A model generated the notes under the pieces. The model was not told where the DNA came from. It did no database searches and was given only the letters and a program-made list of their open reading frames with translations. Both the position numbers and the translations under genes were made by a program. From an uncultured Roseateles sp. (GTDB taxonomy: Bacteria > Pseudomonadota > Gammaproteobacteria > Burkholderiales > Burkholderiaceae_C): 64,000 bases of DNA. The DNA lies in the NCBI RefSeq assembly GCF_945956965.1, contig NZ_CAMFJS010000013.1, forward strand, positions 1 through 64,000. Reading direction: 5' to 3'. Positions 1-7,342 of this stretch are shown one piece after another. The first letter of the stretch is position 1. Every line of letters begins with the position of its first letter.

Positions 1-4
1 CCCC

Positions 5-1255
5 ATGTTTACCCATCTGATTCCCGACACCCAAGCCCCTGTGACGCAAGCCGATGCCAGCCAGCGCTTTTTGCGTCTGCTGCAAACGGCTGTGACTGAG
101 GGCACGCTGCACAAGCTGCTGCTGTCCAAGTACAGCGGCGCCGAAGACAAGCTGGAGCGGCTGACCGTGCGTGAGGTGGTCTTGCGCGGCGAGCGCCAGC
201 TTTCCTTTCTGTGGCGCTACCAAACCAAGGACGTGACCAAGAACCATGCGATTGGGGAAGGGCTGGCGCTGATTCAAAGCCTCTTGGGCGTGCAGTTTCA
301 GAATGCCCATCTGCACACGCCCAGCGAAGAGGTGCAACTGGCCTTCTCGCGCAAGGGCAAGCCCAGCCTGCGGGTGTCGCGCCTGGCGCCCACTGATCAA
401 ACCACGGCCGCTGGCGGGGTGACTGCGCATGACAAGGAAAAGCAGCGCTTCTTGTCGCTGCAAAAGCCTTTCTGGATGGACCTGGGCCTGACCCATGAGC
501 TCAAGGGCGAGCCGGCCCTGGTGCCGGCCATGTCGCGCAAGTGGAAGCAGATCAACAAGTTCATCGAAATCTTTGCGGCCGCGCTCAAGACCTCCGGCCT
601 GGCCGACAGCCCCGATGTGCACGTGGCCGACTTCGGCTCGGGCAAGTGTTATCTGACCTTCGCGATGTATGACTGGCTGCGTGAGCAGGGCAAGGACGCG
701 CAAGTCACCGGCGTTGAGCTGCGCGACGATATGGTCAAGCTGTGCAGCACGGCGGCTGACCGTCATGGCTTGACGGGCCTGCGCTTCGATCAAGGCGATG
801 TGCGCTCCTACACCCCGGCGCGGCTGGATGTGATGATTGCCCTGCACGCCTGTGACATCGCGACCGACTACGCCATCCACCTCGGCCTGCGAGCTGGCGC
901 GCAAGTCATCATGTGCTCGCCCTGCTGCCACAAGCAGATCCGCCCGCAGATGAAGATGCCCAAGATGCTGCGCCCCATGCTGCAGCATGGCATCCACCTG
1001 GGCCAGGAGGCGGAGATGGTGACCGACTCTCTGCGTGCGCTTCTGCTGGAAGCCGAAGGCTATGAGACCCAGGTGTTCGAGTTCATCGCGCTGGAACACA
1101 CCAGCAAGAACAAGATGATTCTGGCCATCAAGAAGACCGGCGCGGCGGCTGAGGCGCATGCGGCCGCGCGGCCCGAGTTGCTGGCGCAGATCGCCGAGAT
1201 CAAACGCTTCTACGGCCTGCGTGAGCAGTGCCTGGAAAGCTTGCTGGCCGCCTAA
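5..1255 (+). CDS. SAM-dependent methyltransferase (Methyltransf_32-like)
   Basis: A 416-residue class I SAM-dependent methyltransferase; the substrate is not known. The C-terminal half holds the Rossmann methyltransferase domain, with glycine-rich motif I (DFGSGKCYLTF, residues 209-219) and a downstream CSPCCHKQ motif (304-311) typical of the GSTCD/Methyltransf_32-like family. The first ~200 residues are a family-specific N-terminal extension (basic, with a QKPFWMDLGL segment). RNA or protein modification is possible but not shown by the sequence. Only four bases precede the ATG, so the ribosome-binding site and start cannot be checked. The gene is transcribed towards the copper operon and is followed by a strong hairpin. 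Confidence 0.8.
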   Translation: MFTHLIPDTQAPVTQADASQRFLRLLQTAVTEGTLHKLLLSKYSGAEDKLERLTVREVVLRGERQLSFLWRYQTKDVTKNHAIGEGLALIQSLLGVQFQNAHLHTPSEEVQLAFSRKGKPSLRVSRLAPTDQTTAAGGVTAHDKEKQRFLSLQKPFWMDLGLTHELKGEPALVPAMSRKWKQINKFIEIFAAALKTSGLADSPDVHVADFGSGKCYLTFAMYDWLREQGKDAQVTGVELRDDMVKLCSTAADRHGLTGLRFDQGDVRSYTPARLDVMIALHACDIATDYAIHLGLRAGAQVIMCSPCCHKQIRPQMKMPKMLRPMLQHGIHLGQEAEMVTDSLRALLLEAEGYETQVFEFIALEHTSKNKMILAIKKTGAAAEAHAAARPELLAQIAEIKRFYGLREQCLESLLAA

Positions 1256-1752
1256 GAAAAAAGACGGCCCCGGCATGGATCACATGCACGGGGCCGGAGC
1301 AGCGCTGGACACCGCCCATGAACAGGGCCCGTGAGGGCCGCGTGGGGCTGCGGTGTGGAACAAAGATTGTGTTTAGCGCGGGCAAAGCGGGCCACGCGTG
1401 GGCTGTTGGGCGCCTAAGCGCCGACAGCTCACAGGGCCTGGGCGATGTGTGCGGGCTGAGGCTTTAGCCGCCGCACAGTGGCGGGCAGCCAAGCAGCCGA
1501 CGCGTGCTCACATGCGAACTTCCCGGCGCCGGGCGCATCAAGCGTTGTGGTGCTGGCTGCGGCGAGGGCGGGAAGTGGATGGATGGCATGCGAGGCTTTC
1601 GTTTCGGCGCCCCGCGGCGATGAGTGCGGGGCATGGATGCATCATCGCCGCCAAGCGGCCCGCGCAAACCTTGGAAGAAGGCGGGCGAAATCAAGCAATT
1701 TGCAGGGTGGCAAAAGCCCCCCAGTTCTGATTGCAGCGTTCGCCCGCTAACT
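1256..1752. other. Intergenic region with strong hairpins, no convincing gene
   Basis: A 497-base stretch between the convergent methyltransferase and copper operon. Several open frames run through it on both strands, but their proline/arginine-rich translations have no recognisable fold and look like GC-rich chance frames. It contains a terminator-like hairpin at 1266-1295 and a second perfect-looking stem at 1402-1428 (GCTGTTGG...CCGACAGC with a CTAA loop and one bulge). I see no tRNA, riboswitch or insertion sequence in it. Confidence 0.5.
1257..1295 (-). terminator. Rho-independent terminator, minus-strand orientation
   Basis: GGCCCCG pairs with CGGGGCC (1266-1272 with 1289-1295), and an inner GCATG/CATGC pair extends the stem. 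On the minus strand the stem is followed by a run of six T (complement of 1257-1262). It could end read-through transcripts of the copper operon about 450 nt past its last gene, and the stem would also lie just after the methyltransferase. Confidence 0.55.
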
Positions 1753-2328
1753 TCACGGCTTTGCGGTGACCGGCGCTGCCGATGCGTTGGCGATAACGCC
1801 CGCCTTGCGCAGCATCAGACGTGCGGCCGGCGCCTTCAGGCCGCGGGTGGAATCGCCCGAGGCCGGCACCTCCACCCACAGCCACTCGCCCTTGAGGCAT
1901 TGCTGCTTGACCTTGAACCACAGCGGGCCGCTGGCCTCGCTGGGCAAAGTGCCGCGTACGGTGAATTCGTCGTACCAGGCGTCCTGCAGATAGTTGTCCT
2001 CACCCTGGGCGGTCCAGCTCACCTCGGCCAGTTCGTCGCTGATGAGGCGGCCGTGGCTCTCATAGGGCTGGCTCAGCACCTCGCGCCGGGTTTCCAGGCG
2101 CCAGCCGGCTTTGGGCACGGGCTTGGCGCCGCGAAAGCCCGGCGGCAGGATGACGCTGACGCGGGTGGTGGCGCTGCCCTCGCAGCCATGGCCGATGCGC
2201 AGCACGGCCTTGTAGCTCTGGCCGGCCTCAGCCTCGGGCTGCTCCAGCGTGACGTGGGCATGGGCACTCATGGACAAGGCCAGGGCCAGTGTGGCAGCGG
2301 TGATCAGAAGCGGTTTGGTTTTCAACAT
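1753..2328 (-). CDS. YcnI/DUF1775 family copper-binding protein
   Basis: Secreted or periplasmic protein of the YcnI (DUF1775) family, which binds copper through an N-terminal histidine of the mature protein. The sequence has a clear signal peptide (MLKTKPLLITAATLALALSM...SAHA) followed directly by HVTLEQPEA, the expected His brace region, and a conserved W-x-A-Q/W-rich beta-sandwich. An in-frame GTG at 2349 overlaps the stop of the upstream receptor gene, but the ATG at 2328 has an AAGGA ribosome-binding site and begins the signal peptide, so it is preferred (191 residues). It lies last in an operon of PCuAC chaperone, DUF2946 protein and TonB receptor, which supports a role in copper capture or delivery. 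No C-terminal membrane anchor is visible, unlike some Gram-positive members. Confidence 0.82.
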   Translation of the reverse strand: MLKTKPLLITAATLALALSMSAHAHVTLEQPEAEAGQSYKAVLRIGHGCEGSATTRVSVILPPGFRGAKPVPKAGWRLETRREVLSQPYESHGRLISDELAEVSWTAQGEDNYLQDAWYDEFTVRGTLPSEASGPLWFKVKQQCLKGEWLWVEVPASGDSTRGLKAPAARLMLRKAGVIANASAAPVTAKP

Positions 2329-2345
2329 GATGTTTGTCCTTGGTG

Positions 2346-4838
2346 TCACAGGTCGAACTTCAGCTCAGCGTGATAAGTGCGCTGGGGGTAGGGGTGGAAG
2401 TTCCAGTACAGGGCGTTGTTGAGGTTGTCGATGCCGCCGGCCAGGGTCCATTGCTTGGCCAGCTTCCACTGCAGGCGCAGATCGGTGGTGAAGTAGCTGC
2501 TGAAGCCTTGATAGGCAAAGCCGTTCGGGTCGCTGTTATTGAGCGTGCCGTACTGGCTGCTGGCGTAGCGCAGGCCATAACTGGCGCCCAGAGCGGGTGT
2601 GAGCTGGTAGCTCAGCAAGGCGCTGGAGCGCCACTTGGGCACGCGCGGCTGCTGCTTGCCGATGGTGTCGCCGGGCACGCTGACGAAGCCGCTATTGGCG
2701 AGGATGGTGGAGTCGGCATAGGTCAGGCTGGCTTGCAGATCCAGACCCTGAAGGCCGAGGTCGGTGGCCAGGTAGGCCAGCTCGAAGCCGCGCGTGCGCA
2801 CCCGGTCAATGTTTTGCACGCTGCTGACGGTCTTGCTGGCATTGCTGGGGTCGACGCTGAGCTGGGCGTACAAGGCGTCGCGGGTGTCCTCGTGGAACAA
2901 GGTGCTGCGCAGTTGCTGGTTGTCTTTGACCCAGGTGGCGCTCAGCTCGGTGGTCCAGCCCTGCTCGGGCTTGAGGTTAGCGTTGGTGCTGGGGTCGGCA
3001 GGCACATAAACCCCGTTGGCATTGACGCCGCCCTGATACAGCTCGCCCACGGTGGGCATGCGCACGGCGCTGCCGGTGGACAGGCGCAGCGCCCAGTCGC
3101 TGTTCAGCTCATAGCCGATGGCGGCCTTGGGCGAGGCGTATTGCTCATTGCGGCGCGCGAAGTTGACCACCGTGCCATTGGCGGCGGTCTTCATGCCGTC
3201 GGCCGCCTGCCAGTCTTCCAGGCGCAGGCCCAGCACGGTTTTCAGCTGCGGGCTGATGCTCCAGGCGTCTTGGGCGTAGACGCTGCTCAGGCGCGAGCGG
3301 CCGCTGAAGGCGGTGAACAAGCTGCTGGGCGCGCCTTCGCGCCAGTCGTTCGCGTTGCTGGTGTTCTGCTGCCAGTGATAGTTCTCTTGCTGCGCGCCGA
3401 GGTCGATCACATGCGCGCTGCCGCTGGGCCGCAGCACGGCCTTGGCGGCCAGGGTGTTCCAGCCGGTGCCGGCCAGATCGGCAATGCGACCGGCGCCGCC
3501 GCTGTCGGCGCCGGGGCGGGCCGTCAGGGGCGAGCGTGACTGGTCTTTGTCGTAGTGATAGCGACTGGCGCTGAGCTCGAAGTCGAACACGCCGCGGCCA
3601 TTGCTCTTGATGCTCAGGCCTTGCATCTGGTGGCGCAGGCTGTCGCGGTTTTGGCCGAAGTCATTGCTGGCCAGGGCATAGGCCTTGCCGTCGATGCTGA
3701 CCGTACTGGGCTTGAGCGTGCCGCTATTGGCCGCCGCGGCGTAGAAGGGCGCGCCGCTGCCGGCGCGCAGATAGCTGGTGCTGCTGCCCGTGGTCTCATT
3801 GCCCCACCAGCCCAGCACGGCGTTGGCGCTCAGCTCAGGTGTGAGCTCCAGCTTCAACTTGAGCTTGGCATGGTCTTGCACGGTGTTGTACTGGGTGCCC
3901 GCGCCGATGATCAGCCAGGGCACATTGCTTTTGTCCAGGCCGGGCACGGCGCCCGTCACCACGGTGGCGCCCGCGCCAGCGGCGGTGGTCGACAGGGGCC
4001 TGGTGATAAAGGTCAGCGGCTGGCCGTCGCTGTCCAGGTGATTGACGTTGATCCACCAACTCAGCGGCCCGGTCTTGCTGCCGATCGAGGCGCTGGCTTG
4101 GCGGCCTTGGTAGGTGCTCTTGCTGCTGTAAAGCTCGAAGGGCTGGCTGAACAAGCCGAGGCTGACATGGGCCTCCAAGGCCTTGGGGCTACGGGTTTGA
4201 TAGTCCACCACCGCGCCAGCGGAGTTGCCCGAGTAGGCGGCGGAGAAGGGGCCGTAAAGCACATCGACGCGCTCAATCTCCTCAGGCGTCACCATGCCCC
4301 AGCGCGGGGTGAAGGTGGCGCCATTGCCCAGCAGATTGCTCAGCGGAATGCCGTCGGCAAAGACCAGGGAGCGCGCGCTATTGCCCGTGCCGGAGGCACG
4401 GGTGGACAGCACGGCATGGTTGTAGTCGCCGATATAGCGCTTGCGCACCAAAAGGCTGGGCAGGTACTTCAGCGCATCTTCGGCGTCGGTGGCGTTGATG
4501 CTGCGGGCAATCTCAACCCCGGTGATGCTTTCCAGCGTGGTGGGGATATTGCTGGGCAAGCTGCTGGTGGCGCTGCCGCTGACCAGCACCAGGCCCAGCT
4601 TGTGCGTCGGCGCAGCGCTGCCGTCGGCGCTGGTGCTGGCGCCGGTGGCTGCTGCTGTTGCTGCTGGCGCAACTGCTGTGCTCGCGGGGGCGGGCTCATG
4701 CTCTGGGCAGTCGTCGCAAGCGCGGGCTTGCTGCGTTGCGAATGAAGAAAGGCAAAGTGTCAGGCACAGCTGGGCGCAGGCCAGCGTGACCTGGCGCGGC
4801 GCAAAACTGGCGCGCGCGCGGGAAGGCATGGAAGTCAT
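2346..4838 (-). CDS. TonB-dependent receptor, probable copper receptor
   Basis: Outer-membrane TonB-dependent receptor of about 830 residues with signal peptide, plug domain (TTLESITGVEIARS... through VYGP-like VDVLYGPFSAAYSG) and a 22-strand-type barrel ending in a C-terminal hydrophobic residue (FDL). Directly after the signal peptide the mature N-terminus is unusual: CDDCPEHEPAPAS, a Cys/His/Glu patch that could bind metal. Neighbours (PCuAC, DUF2946, YcnI) are copper-handling families, so uptake of copper or a copper complex is the best inference; the OprC-like subgroup is the model. The next gene's alternative GTG overlaps its TGA. Start at 4838 is chosen because the upstream extension to 4874 lacks signal-peptide character; the ribosome-binding site is weak (AGAGA). 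A cobalamin or siderophore substrate cannot be excluded. Confidence 0.8.
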   Translation of the reverse strand: MTSMPSRARASFAPRQVTLACAQLCLTLCLSSFATQQARACDDCPEHEPAPASTAVAPAATAAATGASTSADGSAAPTHKLGLVLVSGSATSSLPSNIPTTLESITGVEIARSINATDAEDALKYLPSLLVRKRYIGDYNHAVLSTRASGTGNSARSLVFADGIPLSNLLGNGATFTPRWGMVTPEEIERVDVLYGPFSAAYSGNSAGAVVDYQTRSPKALEAHVSLGLFSQPFELYSSKSTYQGRQASASIGSKTGPLSWWINVNHLDSDGQPLTFITRPLSTTAAGAGATVVTGAVPGLDKSNVPWLIIGAGTQYNTVQDHAKLKLKLELTPELSANAVLGWWGNETTGSSTSYLRAGSGAPFYAAAANSGTLKPSTVSIDGKAYALASNDFGQNRDSLRHQMQGLSIKSNGRGVFDFELSASRYHYDKDQSRSPLTARPGADSGGAGRIADLAGTGWNTLAAKAVLRPSGSAHVIDLGAQQENYHWQQNTSNANDWREGAPSSLFTAFSGRSRLSSVYAQDAWSISPQLKTVLGLRLEDWQAADGMKTAANGTVVNFARRNEQYASPKAAIGYELNSDWALRLSTGSAVRMPTVGELYQGGVNANGVYVPADPSTNANLKPEQGWTTELSATWVKDNQQLRSTLFHEDTRDALYAQLSVDPSNASKTVSSVQNIDRVRTRGFELAYLATDLGLQGLDLQASLTYADSTILANSGFVSVPGDTIGKQQPRVPKWRSSALLSYQLTPALGASYGLRYASSQYGTLNNSDPNGFAYQGFSSYFTTDLRLQWKLAKQWTLAGGIDNLNNALYWNFHPYPQRTYHAELKFDL

Positions 4839-4949
4839 GATGTCTCTAAAAACTGAGTGATGCCGCGCGCGCAAAAGGCGCGGGGCAGGCCGACGTCACA
4901 AGCCGCTTCAGCGCGAGGCTGGGGCTTGCGGTCGTGCGAAACAAAAAAC

Positions 4950-5408
4950 TCAGTGATTCAGAGGCGGGGCGCGTGACTGCGCGGGTGCCCAGGCATGGGC
5001 GCTGCTGGGGGCGCTGTAAAAGCGCTCAGGCATCTCAAAGCTCAGGCCGCTGGGCGGCAGGGTGAGCATGGGGCTGCTGGGGGGCGGGGCCAGGTCTTGC
5101 GTCTGCAGGGCGCAGAACGGGCAATGCTCGAACAGGCCATGCTTGGCGAGCTCACGCGGCTCGGGTCGGCTTTGCTCGGCCAGGCTCAGCTTGGCCGCCT
5201 GAGGCGATACGGCCGAGTTGCGGCACAGCGTGCTCCACACAATCACTTCGCCGCGCGCCAGGGCCAGCGCTTGTGACAGCGTCGGCGCGAGCGTGGCCAG
5301 CAGCACAGTCACAAGGACGAGCCAGCGGCCAAAGCGGTGGGGAAGGTGGGTGAAACGCAGCACGGGCGCAAGTGTAAGGCCGTGGCTGAAGCCGCGGCCT
5401 TGTCGCAC
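4950..5408 (-). CDS. DUF2946 family protein in copper operon
   Basis: About 150 residues, one N-terminal hydrophobic segment (WLVLVTVLLATLAPTLSQALA) that acts as signal peptide or anchor, then a short soluble region with an EHCPFC motif, the Cys/His signature of DUF2946. The molecular function of this family is not established; members recur beside PCuAC, copper TonB receptors and copper permeases. It lies 14 bases after the PCuAC gene and before the receptor. The GTG at 5408 has no good ribosome-binding site; a later GTG 16 codons in (before LRFTHLPHRFGRW) is an alternative start, so the N-terminus is uncertain. Confidence 0.72.
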   Translation of the reverse strand: MRQGRGFSHGLTLAPVLRFTHLPHRFGRWLVLVTVLLATLAPTLSQALALARGEVIVWSTLCRNSAVSPQAAKLSLAEQSRPEPRELAKHGLFEHCPFCALQTQDLAPPPSSPMLTLPPSGLSFEMPERFYSAPSSAHAWAPAQSRAPPLNH

Positions 5409-5422
5409 ATCAAGCCATCAAA

Positions 5423-5935
5423 TCAGTGCTGATGGCCTTTATGGGCGTCTTCCGCCGGCGCGGGCTTGGCGGCGGCGTTAGCGCCCATCTGGCGTGCCTC
5501 GGCCTTGATCTCGATGGTTTCGCGCTTCTTGTCTGCGCCTTCGATCACCAGGGTCAGCGGCACGCTGTCGCCAGCGGCCACCGGGGCTTTCAATTCCATC
5601 AGCATGACGTGATAGCTGCCGGGCTTGAGCTCCACCGTCTTGCCGGCAGGCAAGTCCAGTGCGGGCACGGCGCGCATTTTCATGGTCGTGCCTTCCATCG
5701 CCATCTCATGCACTTCCACCACATTGGCGACCGGCGAGCGCACCTCGACCAAGCGGCTGTCGGCCTTGGCGCTGAGCTTGAAGAAGGCGCCGGTGGCTTT
5801 TTGCTGCGCCACGGTGGCGCGCACCCAGGCGTCTTTGACTTCGACCTGCTGCGCTTGTACCGATGCTGCGCTCAGCAAAGTGATGCCCAGGCCCAGCAAG
5901 GCGGCGCCCAGTGGCCGTGTGATGAATGTAGACAT
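5423..5935 (-). CDS. PCu(A)C family periplasmic copper chaperone
   Basis: A 170-residue periplasmic Cu(I) chaperone of the PCu(A)C/DUF461 family, which delivers copper to cytochrome oxidase CuA or to import systems. It has a signal peptide (to VQAQ), the cupredoxin-like core DAWVRATVAQQKATGAFF, and the copper site H-x-M...M...H-x-M: VHEMAMEGTTMKMR followed by SYHVMLMELKAP. The C-terminus carries an additional histidine patch (DAHKGHQH). The ATG at 5935 is preferred over an upstream in-frame ATG at 5965 because it starts the signal peptide and has GGAG upstream. First gene of the copper operon, with DUF2946, the TonB receptor and YcnI following. Confidence 0.9.
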   Translation of the reverse strand: MSTFITRPLGAALLGLGITLLSAASVQAQQVEVKDAWVRATVAQQKATGAFFKLSAKADSRLVEVRSPVANVVEVHEMAMEGTTMKMRAVPALDLPAGKTVELKPGSYHVMLMELKAPVAAGDSVPLTLVIEGADKKRETIEIKAEARQMGANAAAKPAPAEDAHKGHQH

Positions 5936-6088
5936 GCTCAAAAGCTCCGGAAAAATGGTGTGCACCGAACCCGCGAGGGCGGGAGCGGTGGCGCAAATTG
6001 TGGACCAGTTCGATGGCGCCGCTTCATGTCGGCTTTGGTCGATGGGCGGCTGGCGCCCGCAGGCCTGTTGGCCTTTAGGCCAGCTCGC

Positions 6089-7342
6089 TCAAGCCTGCAG
6101 CAACTCCAGCAGCGTGCGGGCCACCACCTTGGTGGCGCGCCGCAGGTCGGCCAGTTGCACATGCTCATCGGCGCGTTTGGCATTGCTTTCCAGCACGGTG
6201 CGCGGGCCGGCGCCGTAGATGGCGGCCGGTATGCCCTGGGCGCCGTAGAGGCGCACATCGGTGTAGAGCGGCGTGCCCGAGGTCGGAATCGGTTCGCCAA
6301 ACACCGCCTCGCCATGCTTTTGCAGGGCGGCCACCAGGGCCTCATTGCCGGGCAGAGGCTTGAGCGAATGGGCCAGCAGCAAGCGCTTGATCTCCACCGT
6401 GATGCCGGGCAAGCCGGCCGCCGTGTCGCGGATCAGGCGGCGCAGATCGGCCTCCACCGCCACCGGGTCTTCCTCGGGGATCATGCGCCGGTCCAGCTTG
6501 AACGTGACCCGGCCCGGCACCACATTGGTGTTGCTGCCGCCCTCGATGCGGCCCACATTTAGATAGGGGTGGGTGATTCCCGGCACCTGCGAGCTGATCT
6601 GCCGGTAACGCGTGTTCTGCGCGTACAGCGCGTTCAGCAAGGCAACGCTGGCCTGCAGCGCATCGACACCGCTGTCTGGATAGGCGGCATGCGCGGCCTG
6701 GCCCAGCACGGTCACTTCCATTTGCAAGCAGCCGTTGTGGGCGGTGATGACCTGGTAGCTGAAGCCAGCGGCAATCAGCAGGTCGGGCTTGCTCAGGCCT
6801 TGCTTGAGCAGCCAGCCGGGGCCTAGCTCGCCGCCGAATTCCTCGTCGTAGGTGAAGTGCAGCTCCACCCCGCCGCGCAGGGCCGCGCCGCGGGCCTGCA
6901 TGGCTTCGAGCGCGCGCAGGGCGAAGGTGTAGCTGGCGAAATCGCTCTTGCTGACGGCGGCGGCGCGGCCGTAGAGCTGGCCGTTCTCCAGATCGCCAAG
7001 GACCTCGCCGCCGTAGGGCTCATGCGTCCAGCCCTCGCCGGGCGGCACCACATCGCCGTGGGCATTGAGGGCCAGCACCGGGCCGCCTTCCTGGTAGCGC
7101 CGCCGCACGATCAGATTGGTGATGGACGCCATGCCTTGCGCTTGCACCAGGGCGGCGGGCACAGGGTGCTGTTCAGTGGCCAGGCCCATGGCCTCCAGCA
7201 GCTCGGCGCTGCGCCGTGCATGTGGGGCGTTATTGCCCGGTGGGGTGTCGGTGGGCACTTGCACCAGGGCTTGCAGAAAAGCCACTTCTTCGGCGAAGTG
7301 GGCATCAATCCAGGCGTCGCTTTGTTCAAACCAGCTGTTCAT
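6089..7342 (-). CDS. M20 family metallohydrolase (ArgE/DapE-type)
   Basis: A 417-residue zinc-dependent amidohydrolase of the M20/ArgE-DapE family. Metal-site motifs are visible: NAHGDVVPPGEGW (His-x-Asp) and YDEEFGGELG (Glu-Glu pair), and the C-terminal half has the dimerisation insert (GQAAHAAYPDSGVDALQA). Its ATG overlaps the TGA of the preceding uraD/allantoate hydrolase fusion (ATGA at 7339-7342), so it is co-translated with purine ring-opening enzymes. By position it may act on a late product such as ureidoglycolate or a carbamoyl compound, but the sequence resembles general deacylases and the real substrate is unknown. No dedicated ureidoglycolate lyase is seen in the window. Confidence 0.78.
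   Translation of the reverse strand: MNSWFEQSDAWIDAHFAEEVAFLQALVQVPTDTPPGNNAPHARRSAELLEAMGLATEQHPVPAALVQAQGMASITNLIVRRRYQEGGPVLALNAHGDVVPPGEGWTHEPYGGEVLGDLENGQLYGRAAAVSKSDFASYTFALRALEAMQARGAALRGGVELHFTYDEEFGGELGPGWLLKQGLSKPDLLIAAGFSYQVITAHNGCLQMEVTVLGQAAHAAYPDSGVDALQASVALLNALYAQNTRYRQISSQVPGITHPYLNVGRIEGGSNTNVVPGRVTFKLDRRMIPEEDPVAVEADLRRLIRDTAAGLPGITVEIKRLLLAHSLKPLPGNEALVAALQKHGEAVFGEPIPTSGTPLYTDVRLYGAQGIPAAIYGAGPRTVLESNAKRADEHVQLADLRRATKVVARTLLELLQA

Noticed and set aside
1402-1428. Riboswitch or terminator at the 1.4-kb hairpin
   Set aside because: Strong stem but no T-run, no downstream gene on that strand and no known aptamer core.
2334-4745. Long plus-strand open frames opposite the TonB receptor
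   Set aside because: Codon composition and lack of domains show they are shadows of the receptor gene.
2346-4838. Cobalamin receptor BtuB
   Set aside because: No cobalamin riboswitch upstream and neighbours are copper families, so copper is preferred; not excluded by protein sequence alone.
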